A stretch of 64,000 bases of DNA, from assembly GCA_913063125.1 (NCBI GenBank), contig CAJXZM010000003.1, positions 32,511 through 96,510 of the forward strand, read 5' to 3'. Of the stretch, positions 49,277 to 58,464 are shown one piece after another; positions within the stretch are counted from its first letter, which is position 1, and each line of letters opens with the position of its first letter. The position numbers and the translations under genes were made by a program. The DNA comes from an uncultured Gammaproteobacteria bacterium (GTDB lineage Bacteria > Pseudomonadota > Gammaproteobacteria > Pseudomonadales > Ketobacteraceae). The notes below the pieces were generated by a model that saw only the letters and a program-made list of their open reading frames with translations, made no database searches and was not told the origin of the DNA.

Positions 49277-50078
49277 CCAACACCGATTGTAACGGTGAAG
49301 CCAATAAACGTGACTGTGTGGGGTTATTGTTGTAATAATCAATGAGCGGCTTAGTGTATTCTGCTGAATAATGGTGGTAATACCCCACCACATCAGCAAT
49401 CAGCAATTTACCCGTCCCGATATCCATGAACATTTGCTGGTTAAATTCCACATTGGCTCGAATATCGATATGCTCAAGCAATTCTCGCATAACTTGTTTT
49501 CTCATTACCTTAGAGCTGTTTGCCATCAAAGCTACAATGGAAGAGCCATTTTGGTACAAAACTAAGTCTTGAAGTTCCATGTGTAATGTTGTCAAACGAT
49601 CCAAACGTTCTTCCGTTAGCTCGCCTTCATCTAGAATATTCAATTCTTTCTGAAGAATATCCCTAAGGGTCACAGCCATTGTGGCATCAAAACTTCCCTT
49701 TACTAGTTCATACATCATGCCAGGAATGATGCCGTTAAAGGCCTCCAGCCCTTCCCTCTTTATTTTGGTGCCAAGTTCTAGCTGAGGTATATCAAATATT
49801 GCAGCTAAAAAATCCAGCCCTGCACACTTTTGATAATCCATAACAGTAATACCCGACCCCCTTACAGATTGCACCAACCGCATTCGATTAAGCGTTCGTA
49901 AAGCCATGCGCAGAGATGTTCTGTCCACGCCCAGCTTTTCTGCAAATCCTCGTTCAGCAGGTAATCGATGTCCAGACTTAAATTCGCCAATAAAAATACG
50001 GGCAATTAATTCGTCTGCGATGAGGTCTGGGAGAGTTTTTTCCATAAAAAAGGCCAAAGTTGATCTATTTTTGCCCAT
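49263..50078 (-). CDS. GntR-family (FadR/FCD-type) transcriptional regulator
   Basis: 271 residues; the ATG at 50045 (MEKTLPDLIADEL) is an alternative start. The N-terminal winged helix, about residues 15-80, carries FKSGHRLPAERGFAEKLGVD and RTSLRMALRTLNRMRLV, the GntR hallmark. The C-terminal region is all-helical, as in FadR-type effector domains. Its layout (wHTH, then a Gly-Leu-x-x-Leu linker) is reminiscent of FadR, but identity is not certain. It faces the LplT-PlsC gene tail to tail and is divergent from pilU by about 280 bases. A lipid ligand would fit the neighbourhood; that is inference. Confidence 0.85.
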   Translation of the reverse strand: MGKNRSTLAFFMEKTLPDLIADELIARIFIGEFKSGHRLPAERGFAEKLGVDRTSLRMALRTLNRMRLVQSVRGSGITVMDYQKCAGLDFLAAIFDIPQLELGTKIKREGLEAFNGIIPGMMYELVKGSFDATMAVTLRDILQKELNILDEGELTEERLDRLTTLHMELQDLVLYQNGSSIVALMANSSKVMRKQVMRELLEHIDIRANVEFNQQMFMDIGTGKLLIADVVGYYHHYSAEYTKPLIDYYNNNPTQSRLLASPLQSVLAKCS

Positions 50079-50355
50079 TAACGGGCTTATAAGTATTATA
50101 TCTGGCCATTATAGCGTCAAGTAACGGGACATTCCCCCCCTATAACGACGAATATTCGCATCTTTTTTAATCACTCCGCCATAGAGTTAGTAAACCCGGC
50201 TTCCCAAAGCGCTGATTTGTCTATACTGATTTAATTACACCCCATTTGAGACGTACGCTTCAGGCCAAAAAGCTTACTGCCAACGTTCTTATTCATTACC
50301 CAAATAGCCTCATAACAATTGCCTGAATAGCATTCCAAACAACAGAGATAACACT

Positions 50356-51609
50356 ATGGAATTCATGGAATACCTGAAAATTTTCGCTGAAAAAGATGGA
50401 TCTGACCTCTATTTGTCAACAGGCGCCCCGATCAGCGCCAAATTTTTTGGTGCAATGGAAGCCATGTCACCAGAACCTCTACCCGTCGGAAAAGTTCAGG
50501 AGATAGCCAATTCATTAATGACGACAGAGCAACAAGCCGAATTTGAGGGTCGCCCAGAAATGAATTTGGCTATCTCCGAACCTGGTGTTGGCCGCTTTCG
50601 GGTGAATATTTTCAAACAACGTAACCAAGTATCGATGGTAATTCGTGCCATAAAAACAGAAATACCCCATTATAAATTATTACGTTTACCCGAAATCCTG
50701 ACCAAACTCATTATGCAAAAACGGGGCTTAGTCTTATTTGTAGGAGGCACTGGCTCTGGAAAATCCACATCTTTAGCATCATTGATTGATTTCCGAAATA
50801 CCAACAGTGCAGGCCATATCATTACCATTGAAGACCCTGTGGAATTTGTTCATCGACATAAAAAATCTATCGTAAATCAACGAGAAGTGGGTGTTGACAC
50901 CCTCTCATATGATGATGCATTAGAGAATGCGTTACGCCAAGCACCAGACGTTATTCTTATCGGTGAAATACGCACCCAAGAGCAGATGGAGCAAGCAATC
51001 GCCTTCGCAGAAACCGGTCATTTGTGTATATCCACATTACATGCAAACAATGCCAACCAGGCCCTGGATAGAATAATTAACTTTTTCCCAGAAACACGAC
51101 ACAAACAACTTTTTTTAGATATGTCGTTAAATATGCGAGGTATCATCTCTCAGCGCCTGATCCCCACTTCTGACGGTAAGCGCGCTGCAGCAGTAGAAAT
51201 TTTATTAGGAACACCAAGAATTTGCGACCTAATCAAGCAAGGTAAGGTTGATGAAATAAAAGAGGTTATGGAAAAGTCTCAAGCCCAAGGCATGCAAACA
51301 TTTGACGGTGCATTGCTTAAGCTTTATCAAGATCAAAAAATCTCTCTCGATGAAGCATTAAAAAATGCAGACTCCAAAAATAACCTACGCCTTAAAGTTA
51401 CTCTTTCTGAAAAAGGTAATGCGCCCTCCTCCCCTCCAGCAACGAAAGCTGCAACAAAACCTGGAGAAAAACCTGCCGGCGTAACTCAAGAAAAAACCGC
51501 TGCATCGGCGCCAAGCGCTCTAGACGGTCTATCACTGGAGCCCATCAAAGAAGATGAACCAAGTGAAGAGGAAATAACCAATATGTATTTTGGAAAAAAG
51601 AAAAGCTAA
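50356..51609 (+). CDS. pilU: Type IV pilus retraction ATPase PilU
   Basis: 417 residues. The N-terminal PAS-like part (KDGSDLYLSTGAP) is followed by Walker A GGTGSGKST (130-138), the Asp box ITIEDPVEFVH, Walker B APDVILIGEIR and the His box TGHLCISTLHANNA, i.e. a secretion/retraction ATPase. MEFMEYLKIF and the length fit PilU rather than PilT; a Pro/Ala-rich tail (about 355-400) is extra. PilU acts with PilT at the base of the pilus. Here no pilT is adjacent, unlike in Pseudomonas where the two are neighbours. Confidence 0.92.
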   Translation: MEFMEYLKIFAEKDGSDLYLSTGAPISAKFFGAMEAMSPEPLPVGKVQEIANSLMTTEQQAEFEGRPEMNLAISEPGVGRFRVNIFKQRNQVSMVIRAIKTEIPHYKLLRLPEILTKLIMQKRGLVLFVGGTGSGKSTSLASLIDFRNTNSAGHIITIEDPVEFVHRHKKSIVNQREVGVDTLSYDDALENALRQAPDVILIGEIRTQEQMEQAIAFAETGHLCISTLHANNANQALDRIINFFPETRHKQLFLDMSLNMRGIISQRLIPTSDGKRAAAVEILLGTPRICDLIKQGKVDEIKEVMEKSQAQGMQTFDGALLKLYQDQKISLDEALKNADSKNNLRLKVTLSEKGNAPSSPPATKAATKPGEKPAGVTQEKTAASAPSALDGLSLEPIKEDEPSEEEITNMYFGKKKS

Positions 51610-51927
51610 TTTACAATAAAAACCTACCCTAAGGAACCCAATTAGAAAACACACCAAACCCATACAAATCGTAACAAAAACACACATTTGATATCTGCGT
51701 CAATGCATTGAGCAATCCCTTACTAACCCTAAAAACATCCATTAAGTTATTGATATTTCTAGGGCTTCAAGCACAATCTCGTTAGTTATTTGACGATGTG
51801 AACATTTATGCAATTTTCATCTACCGTCAAATAATTAACGCAGACATTCGCCATAGATTTTATTTCTTATTTCGCTAGCCTTTGATTAATCCCCATTGAC
51901 GCGGTTCTCTAAAGAAGGCTGTTTATT
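51610..51927. other. Intergenic region with a spaced inverted repeat
   Basis: Gap of about 320 bases between pilU and the second subtilisin. It contains TTATTTGACG (51786-51795) and CGTCAAATAA (51825-51834), a perfect 10-bp inverted repeat with a 29-base spacer, about 95 bases before the protease start. It may be an operator. GAAGG lies just before 51928. No gene is seen. Confidence 0.55.
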
Positions 51928-54066
51928 ATGAAGTTATACGGTTTATTGTCTGTCCCTATTTTATTAACGCTCCTCTGTAGCTCCAGCACCTCAGCAAACG
52001 CCCTTTCAGATCTTTTAATTACAGAACAGTGGGCCATTAAAAACACACCTCGCTTGTCCCCGCAAGATAACACAACACCGATTGGCACCTGTCAAAACAA
52101 GCCCGACATTAGCAATGATCAATATACCTGTTCTCAATATATCCCCCCAGGAATTGATTCCATTGATATAAACGCCGAAGCTGGCTGGCAAGAATTTTCT
52201 ACGCTGCCAATAACACAACAAGAAGTTGTTGTTGGCCTTATTGATACAGGTATCGATTATCTGCACCCTGACTTAAAAAACCGGATCTGGCTTAACCCAG
52301 GAGAAGCACTCAACGTCGACCATAACAATAACGGCATTGATGATGGTTGTGAAAATAACACCGACAGTGATAACAATGGTTACATCGATGACTGCCATGG
52401 CATCAATACATTGGTAGAGAAAACAATTAATGGTATAGGCAACCCTCTCGCAGGAAACCCTATTGATAGTGCCATCGGTCACGGTACAAATATGGCAGGC
52501 GTAATTTTAGCAACCGGCGACAACGGTATAGCCTCAGGCTCACAATTTCATGGCGGAGTAATTGGCGTAGCAGGACTGGCGAGCAACGTAAAAGTTGCTA
52601 CCTGTGCGGCGGCAGAAATGAAAAATGATGTTTACCTTACCATTCCAGGAGGCCAAGGCCTTTATGGTACACCCGAAAGTGTCACCGCTTGCTTGGATTA
52701 CTTTTCTGATTTAAAAGAACAGGGAATTAACATAGCGGTTATTAATGGTTCTGGTGGGGCATCGGCCTTCAATAACCTAATTATTACCCGGGGAGCAATA
52801 CGACAAAAATACTGGCTCAACACTCCTGAGGTTCAAGCCGCTTTAGTACGTCTAAATACGTTAAATATTCCCGTCGTTAGTGCCGCCGGAAATAATGGTT
52901 GGAGCATTGACCACGATGAAGAGACCATGTATTTTCCCGCCTCATTTGAATTGGATAATATCATCAGTGTAGCCGCAATTAATAACCAAGGTTCCCTTTG
53001 GAGTAACTCAAGTTTTGGACGCTGGACAGTTGATATTGCAGCTCCCGGAGAAAACATATTAAGCACTAGCCCAAGAGTTGAGATTACCGGATCAGAAAGC
53101 TCCGCAGACTATATTGTGTCCAGTGGCACCTCACAAGCAACCGCATTTGTTACCGGAGTGATCGCTTTATTAAAAGCTAACACTAACACGGCTGCACTAA
53201 GCCCTATTCAAATCAAACGACTATTATTATCCAGCGGTAAACCCCTTGATGCACTGAAGCAGACAACCCGCTCAGGACAACTAATACAACTTACGGGAGA
53301 CCAAGGGAAAGGCGTACTTAATTGCAACAACCAACAGTTCGAACGCCGCCATCAACCACAACAAAATAACATTTTCCGAATCCCAGGAGATACACTTTAT
53401 CTAGAGGTACATAAATACCAGTGCGCAGAACCCAACCCTGAAAATAGCATTACCATCACGGTTTCCCCAACCAGTGAGCAAGTCACCCTTTATGATACAG
53501 GGTTATCTCCAGACAAAACCGCGGGGGATGGTGTTTATAGCGGTAATTGGACATTACCTAACGAGATTCTTGATTATCAGCTCAACATGGGTGTAGACAG
53601 CGTTACACAAACCGTTGACTATATTGACGTTAATGCAAAAATCCTTGTTGATAACGCCACCGCTGAAACCAAGCGTACTGGTTGGTGGTGGCCTAGCATC
53701 TACCGCAGTGGATATTTTGCTCATAATTATCGCTACGCAGCCCCAAGTACCAGCACAGAAAGAACCTTCTCTTGGGAACCCAATGTTCCCGTTGCCGGTT
53801 ACTATAACGTATACACGGCAAATCCAGCTCACAGCAATTTTGCAACAAATGCTCAATTTATTGTGTCTCATCAATCTCCAACGAGTAACACAACTATTAC
53901 GTCCACTCAAAGTATTGATCAAAGCCAAGGGTCAGGTCAGTGGAAACTAATAGGTCGTTACTGGTTTAACCAAGGTGAACAGACGGTAATGCTATCCAAT
54001 CTCAATGCCGACGGCACCCTCATCGCTGATGTGGTGAAATTTGTATTCAGCAGCAGTACAGAATAG
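51928..54066 (+). CDS. Secreted subtilisin-like S8 protease with golvesin-like C-terminal domain
   Basis: 712 residues. A signal peptide ends near TSANA. The S8 core has D106 (LIDTG), H185 (GHGTNMAG) and S402 (SGTSQATAF). Between the first two lies an insert DHNNNGIDDG...DSDNNGYIDD that looks like calcium-binding, EF-hand-like loops. The last 140 residues (DNATAETKRTGWWWPS, then NVYTANPAHSNFATNAQF and FNQGEQTVMLSN) match the golvesin/xanthan-lyase C-terminal carbohydrate-binding-type domain. It probably acts on external protein or glycoprotein. Different from the protease at 36292 in architecture and lacking its sorting tail. Confidence 0.9.
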   Translation: MKLYGLLSVPILLTLLCSSSTSANALSDLLITEQWAIKNTPRLSPQDNTTPIGTCQNKPDISNDQYTCSQYIPPGIDSIDINAEAGWQEFSTLPITQQEVVVGLIDTGIDYLHPDLKNRIWLNPGEALNVDHNNNGIDDGCENNTDSDNNGYIDDCHGINTLVEKTINGIGNPLAGNPIDSAIGHGTNMAGVILATGDNGIASGSQFHGGVIGVAGLASNVKVATCAAAEMKNDVYLTIPGGQGLYGTPESVTACLDYFSDLKEQGINIAVINGSGGASAFNNLIITRGAIRQKYWLNTPEVQAALVRLNTLNIPVVSAAGNNGWSIDHDEETMYFPASFELDNIISVAAINNQGSLWSNSSFGRWTVDIAAPGENILSTSPRVEITGSESSADYIVSSGTSQATAFVTGVIALLKANTNTAALSPIQIKRLLLSSGKPLDALKQTTRSGQLIQLTGDQGKGVLNCNNQQFERRHQPQQNNIFRIPGDTLYLEVHKYQCAEPNPENSITITVSPTSEQVTLYDTGLSPDKTAGDGVYSGNWTLPNEILDYQLNMGVDSVTQTVDYIDVNAKILVDNATAETKRTGWWWPSIYRSGYFAHNYRYAAPSTSTERTFSWEPNVPVAGYYNVYTANPAHSNFATNAQFIVSHQSPTSNTTITSTQSIDQSQGSGQWKLIGRYWFNQGEQTVMLSNLNADGTLIADVVKFVFSSSTE

Positions 54067-54101
54067 AATTCTAAAGTGCATTATTTACCGCGCTAGTAGA
54101 G

Positions 54102-54127
54102 CCCTAACCTCTAATGTGAGATTAGGG
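54102..54127 (+). terminator. Possible terminator hairpin
   Basis: CCCTAACCTC and GAGATTAGGG form an imperfect stem (one C-A mismatch) around a six-base loop about 35 bases after the protease stop. Only a weak T-rich tail follows. Confidence 0.4.
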
Positions 54128-54193
54128 TTGAATAAGTATGTAAAAAGCGTAGTCAGTCTGGGATAATGTCGATATTCATTTAAGGAGTTCAAC

Positions 54194-54646
54194 ATGGATT
54201 ATGAACCGCTTTACTGGCATTGGGTTATTTTTGGCTTTCTATTGATGCTGAGTGAGATCTTTCTCATCTCATTTTTTGTTCTCTGGTTTGGTGCTGCCGC
54301 TCTAGCAGTCGGCGGCATCCTGTATTTTTTCCCCGAACTATCGTTAACCTGGCAAATCTTTCTGTGGACAGCGCTATCAACGTTACTTGCACTTGGATGG
54401 TTTCAATTTTTAAAACCCCTGGCTATTGATAAAACCAAAGCGGGGCTCTCAAGGGAAGCTATTATTGGACAAATAGGGCAAGTTCTATCACCACCCCACG
54501 ACGATATCAAAGGAAAATTACGCTTTCCTGCACCCATTTTGGGCGCAGATGAATGGCTTATTATTTCTCAAGACCCCCTATCAATTGGTGATAGGGTGAA
54601 AGTTATTGACCTTTCTGGGAACAGCTTAATTGTCGCCAAAGCGTAG
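54194..54646 (+). CDS. NfeD family membrane protein
   Basis: 150 residues; TAAGGAG precedes the start. Three to four N-terminal membrane helices (YWHWVIFGFLLMLSEIFLISFFVLWFG) are followed by a C-terminal OB-fold NfeD domain (IGQIGQV, then GKLRF and DEWLIIS). NfeD proteins associate with SPFH/stomatin partners in membrane microdomains. The SPFH gene follows after about 90 bases, so this is the standard pair. The protease-bearing long NfeD form is not present. Confidence 0.9.
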   Translation: MDYEPLYWHWVIFGFLLMLSEIFLISFFVLWFGAAALAVGGILYFFPELSLTWQIFLWTALSTLLALGWFQFLKPLAIDKTKAGLSREAIIGQIGQVLSPPHDDIKGKLRFPAPILGADEWLIISQDPLSIGDRVKVIDLSGNSLIVAKA

Positions 54647-54738
54647 ACCCTAACTAGATCTAGCCTGAATACAGACATAAACTCGCACAGTTTAGAAAAA
54701 CGCACGTTAAAACACCATAATTACCAAGGAGCAACATT

Positions 54739-55590
54739 ATGACCGCAGGTTTAATCATCGTTATTGGCCTATTTGTTTTTGTTATGTTAACTATCGCAAA
54801 GGGTGTTCGACTCGTCCCTCAAGGGAATAAGTGGGTGGTCCAACGTCTAGGAAAATACAGTTCAACACTACCACCAGGGTTAAATATCCTCATCCCTTTT
54901 GTTGACAACGTTGCATACAAGATCACCACAAAGGACATTGTATTAGACATTCCATCACAGGAAGTTATTACCAAAGATAACGCCGTTCTAATGACAAATG
55001 CAGTTGCCTATATCAACATCGTTTCACCAGAAAAGGCGGTTTATGGTGTTGAAAGTTACATCATTGCCATCCAAACATTGGTTCAAACATCACTTCGTTC
55101 TATCTTAGGCGAGATGACCCTGGATGACGCCCTTTCTTCAAGAGAACATATTAAAGCTAAACTAAAAGCGGCTATTTCTGATGATATTGCAGACTGGGGT
55201 ATTATCCTCAAAACCGTTGAAATCCAAGATATCAACCCTTCAATGACGATGCAGCAGGCGATGGAAGAACAAGCTGCCGCAGAACGTCAACGCCGCGCTA
55301 CCGTTACCCGTGCAGACGGCGATAAGCAGGCAACCATTCTTGAAGCCGAAGGTCGTCTGGAGGCATCGAAGCGAGACGCTGAAGCTCAAGTAGTATTAGC
55401 AAAAGCAAGCCAACGAGCCATCGAGCTTGTGACCGAAGCTATCGGGGATAAAGAAATGCCCATCGTGTATTTGCTGGGAGAAAAGTACATCAGTGCGTTA
55501 CAAAACCTTTCCGCGTCTGACAACGCAAAATCTGTTGTTTTCCCTGCCGATATTCCAGGAGCGATCAAAGGCCTCATGGGCGGAAAATAA
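54739..55590 (+). CDS. SPFH/Band 7 stomatin-like protein (QmcA type)
   Basis: 283 residues with AAGGAG before the start. One N-terminal membrane segment is followed by the stomatin core (RLVPQGNKWVVQRLGKY, then LPPGLNILIPFVD) and an Ala/Glu/Arg-rich coiled coil (about 190-230). The C-terminal PADIPGAIKGLMGG tail is common in bacterial QmcA-like members. It forms membrane-associated oligomers with NfeD and influences membrane protein quality control. Paired with the NfeD gene upstream. Confidence 0.9.
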   Translation: MTAGLIIVIGLFVFVMLTIAKGVRLVPQGNKWVVQRLGKYSSTLPPGLNILIPFVDNVAYKITTKDIVLDIPSQEVITKDNAVLMTNAVAYINIVSPEKAVYGVESYIIAIQTLVQTSLRSILGEMTLDDALSSREHIKAKLKAAISDDIADWGIILKTVEIQDINPSMTMQQAMEEQAAAERQRRATVTRADGDKQATILEAEGRLEASKRDAEAQVVLAKASQRAIELVTEAIGDKEMPIVYLLGEKYISALQNLSASDNAKSVVFPADIPGAIKGLMGGK

Positions 55591-55602
55591 CCTAAGTGAT
55601 TC

Positions 55603-55628
55603 CCCCCTCGGAAGCGAACCTGAGGGGG
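55603..55628. terminator. GC-rich hairpin between convergent genes
   Basis: CCCCCTC (55603-55609) and GAGGGGG (55622-55628) form a seven-base GC stem between the SPFH gene and the binding-protein gene. There is no T-run, so it is a weak candidate. Confidence 0.4.
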
Positions 55629-55632
55629 CTAC

Positions 55633-56460
55633 CTACTCGCTCTTACCATAAGGCGCTAACAAAGTAGACATTAGCGCTGGATTACTCCTCACCGCAGCAA
55701 TACCTTCCCAAATCTCCGCACGCTCAGTATCCGTTAATGCCGCTTTCTTTGAGAATGCCATAAAATAGGATTTTGACTTAATAGGCGCTGATGATATATG
55801 CAACGCAATAGACTTATCCTTTGCAACCAACATTGCAATGTCCTTTGTCGTCACAATAGAACCCGTTCTATTATTTACTAAATATCGTAAACTGTTATAA
55901 ATCCCTTTTGTTGAGGTTTTTACAAACAACCCTTTCTTCGAAAGGTCATCCGCTATGGAATAACCCAAAGGAACCCGAACCGGCTCAGGTATTTTGGAAA
56001 AATCCCCATCAAAATCAAATGCATTACTCTTCAATGTTAATATCGTATATTCAACCTGAGAGAGACGCTGCTTTGAAAAACCACCTAAAGCTGCACCTTC
56101 AGGATAATACAAATATTCAGCTCTACCCTGCTTAAATGATGCACTTATCACCGCGTCATACTTCCCTTTTTTTGCAGAAAATAAACAACGTTTCCAAGGT
56201 AGTGGCTCTATAACGACTTTTTTTCCTAATTTCGTCAAAGCATTTGTCACAATATCTACGTGTAAACCCTTTGATACTCCATTTTCATCAAAAGTATAAG
56301 GGAACCAGTAGTTCGCATCAGAACATATAGATATCGTTTTATCCTCAATGTTATTTGCACTTGCCATCCCGCTATAGGTAGAGAGCATTAATACTGATAA
56401 CAAGATAATTCGCCACAACAAGCAACCGGCTGTCATACATGTCAAGATGTGGTTGTTCAT
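55633..56460 (-). CDS. Periplasmic substrate-binding protein, SBP_bac_3 type
   Basis: 275 residues; GGAGTAGGGAAAC precedes the start. The signal peptide ends near GMASA. The mature fold has the family-3 pattern (ISICSDANYWFPYTFDENGVSKGLHVDIV, then PWKRCLFSAKKGKYDAVISAS). No permease or ATPase gene is adjacent, so it may not feed an ABC transporter. Such orphan binding proteins in marine gammaproteobacteria often act as solute sensors or have an unknown role. Substrate unknown. Confidence 0.85.
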   Translation of the reverse strand: MNNHILTCMTAGCLLWRIILLSVLMLSTYSGMASANNIEDKTISICSDANYWFPYTFDENGVSKGLHVDIVTNALTKLGKKVVIEPLPWKRCLFSAKKGKYDAVISASFKQGRAEYLYYPEGAALGGFSKQRLSQVEYTILTLKSNAFDFDGDFSKIPEPVRVPLGYSIADDLSKKGLFVKTSTKGIYNSLRYLVNNRTGSIVTTKDIAMLVAKDKSIALHISSAPIKSKSYFMAFSKKAALTDTERAEIWEGIAAVRSNPALMSTLLAPYGKSE

Positions 56461-56565
56461 TATGTTTCCCTACTCCAATAACGTACAACAACCAGTATGG
56501 CAGTAGATATGACTATATTCCAACCCCTCCCTTTATTTGCCCGGTGCTCGCTCAAACTTTAGTCA

Positions 56566-57738
56566 CTACAGACAACGATACGCCGCATCAATCAAACGTT
56601 GCGACCGAGGGTCCATCAACAGATAAGAACCCATACGATTCATAACATACCCGTAAGACAAGCCAGTATCAGGGTCTGCAAATGCAAAGGAACCTCCCGC
56701 ACCATTGTGACCAAAACTTCTTTTCCCAGGACCAAATCGCCCTGCCTCAGCCTTTTGATTCAACATAAACCCCATACTAAAACGCGTATCCATTTTCAAT
56801 ACGTAGTCATGACCAAAAGATGACTCCTCAGTGGCATACATCAGTGTGTCAGCAGAGACCAAAGGCTTTTCTAGAGCCTCCCCTCCAAACGTTAACCCAC
56901 CGTAAAGTTTCGCTAACGCCAATGCCGTACAGTGAGCATTGGCCGCAGGTAACTCTCCTGAACGCCATTGCTTGGAATTCACTCCGGTTGCAATAGTTGT
57001 AGGGTTTAACATGGCACTACTGGAAACACCCAATGGGTTCTTCACACATGCACTGATCAAACGCCAGGTATCCGCCGCCTCAGGGATACCTACCGGTAAA
57101 ATAATCGGGGCGATACGAGACTGTTCCTTCTTATCCATCCCAATGTGTAGATCAATACCCAATGGCTGTGCAATCTCACCTGCCACAAATTGCCCTACCG
57201 TTTTTCCAGTAATGTTTTTTATTACCTCCCCCATAATCCAACCATAACTCAAGGCATGATAACCATGCTTTGAACCTGGTTCCCACCATGGTTGTTGGGC
57301 AGCCAACGCGTTCGACATGGTTTTCCAGTTATACAGTGACCGGCCTAACAGACGCCGTCTCACCCCTGTCACCGCAGCCTTATGATTCAGCACCCATTTT
57401 ACCGGAATATCTTCTTTTCCCTTTTGAGCAAAAGCAGGCCAATATTGGGCAACGGGTGCATCTAAATCCAACAGCCCCTGATCAACTAACATCAGCGCAC
57501 AAATTGCAGTCACCCCCTTCGTCCCTGAAAATATATTCACCAGTGTGTCTTCCTTCCAGCGCTGAAGCCGTGTCCAGGACGTATGCCCAGCCCACAAGTT
57601 AACCACCGGTTCTCCGTGCATACACAATGAAACACTAGCCCCCACCTCCCCGCTATCAATAAAGTTATCCATAAACAGTCGTCGTACCTCTGAAAACTGA
57701 GGGTGACAATATCCATGTATCGCAGGGTTAGAAGCCAT
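56566..57738 (-). CDS. Serine hydrolase of the beta-lactamase/esterase (class C-like) family
   Basis: 390 residues without a signal peptide. The S71-x-x-K74 nucleophile motif (SGTKG) and a tyrosine motif YHALSYGW near residue 180 are visible; a late FGHNGAGG block replaces the KTG triad. This is the EstB/LACTB-like esterase group rather than a secreted beta-lactamase. It probably hydrolyses an ester or lactone in the cytoplasm. It stands alone between the binding protein and the YaiI-family gene; no regulator is adjacent. Confidence 0.9.
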   Translation of the reverse strand: MASNPAIHGYCHPQFSEVRRLFMDNFIDSGEVGASVSLCMHGEPVVNLWAGHTSWTRLQRWKEDTLVNIFSGTKGVTAICALMLVDQGLLDLDAPVAQYWPAFAQKGKEDIPVKWVLNHKAAVTGVRRRLLGRSLYNWKTMSNALAAQQPWWEPGSKHGYHALSYGWIMGEVIKNITGKTVGQFVAGEIAQPLGIDLHIGMDKKEQSRIAPIILPVGIPEAADTWRLISACVKNPLGVSSSAMLNPTTIATGVNSKQWRSGELPAANAHCTALALAKLYGGLTFGGEALEKPLVSADTLMYATEESSFGHDYVLKMDTRFSMGFMLNQKAEAGRFGPGKRSFGHNGAGGSFAFADPDTGLSYGYVMNRMGSYLLMDPRSQRLIDAAYRCL

Positions 57739-57912
57739 AATTTACTCACTTAATGATGAAATACCCCATCATGCAGCAGATAAACACTTAGTACAAACCT
57801 TTGGGAGGAAGGCTAATCAACGGTATAATAACGCCTCTTGTCAGTAGATTAAGCAAAGCAATGTTACGCTCAAACGACAGACCTTACTTTTAATACGTAT
57901 TTTGGAGTCATT

Positions 57913-58365
57913 ATGACAATTTGGGTTGACGCAGATGCCTGCCCCAATGTGATCAAAGAAATTTTGTTTCGCGCCGCTATTCGCGTGGAGATACCGCTTA
58001 TATTGGTTGCCAATCATGCGCTACGCATCACCCCCTCGCCCTGGATCAAAATGATTCAAGTGCCGGCAGGTTTCGATGTGGCTGATAACTACATTGTGGA
58101 ACATGTCGAAGTCGATGACCTTGTCATCACCTCTGACATTCCTTTAGCGGCAGAGTTAGTTGAAAAAAAAGCTCAGGTTATTACCTCTCGCGGGGAGGCC
58201 TATACACCGCAAAATATTCGAGAACGACTAAACATGCGTGATTTTATGGAAACAATGCGCGCATCAGGCGAAGTTACCGGCGGCCCGCCCACGTTAGGAT
58301 CAAGGGACAAACAGGAATTTGCCAATGCATTAGATCGCTACTTGTCATCACAAAAGCAGGCTTAG
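57913..58365 (+). CDS. yaiI: YaiI/YqxD family (DUF188/UPF0178) protein
   Basis: 150 residues. It begins [20 protein letters not shown], the family hallmark with an acidic, PIN-like metal site, and continues with [18 protein letters not shown] and [19 protein letters not shown]. The length matches the family. The PIN-like fold suggests a nuclease-type activity, but none is established. TTGGAG precedes the start. A strong terminator follows. Confidence 0.93.
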   Translation: MTIWVDADACPNVIKEILFRAAIRVEIPLILVANHALRITPSPWIKMIQVPAGFDVADNYIVEHVEVDDLVITSDIPLAAELVEKKAQVITSRGEAYTPQNIRERLNMRDFMETMRASGEVTGGPPTLGSRDKQEFANALDRYLSSQKQA

Positions 58366-58382
58366 CAGAAAAACAAATAACA

Positions 58383-58415
58383 AAAAAGGCGCCTCCATTA
58401 AGAGAACGCCTTTTT
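58383..58415 (+). terminator. Rho-independent terminator after the YaiI-family gene
   Basis: AAAAAGGCG (58383-58391) pairs with CGCCTTTTT (58407-58415) around a 15-base loop. It lies between convergent genes and can work for both. Confidence 0.85.
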
Positions 58416-58464
58416 ATTAACACGGTAAAGGATACATCACAATAGTATCAATAACGGTTATATA

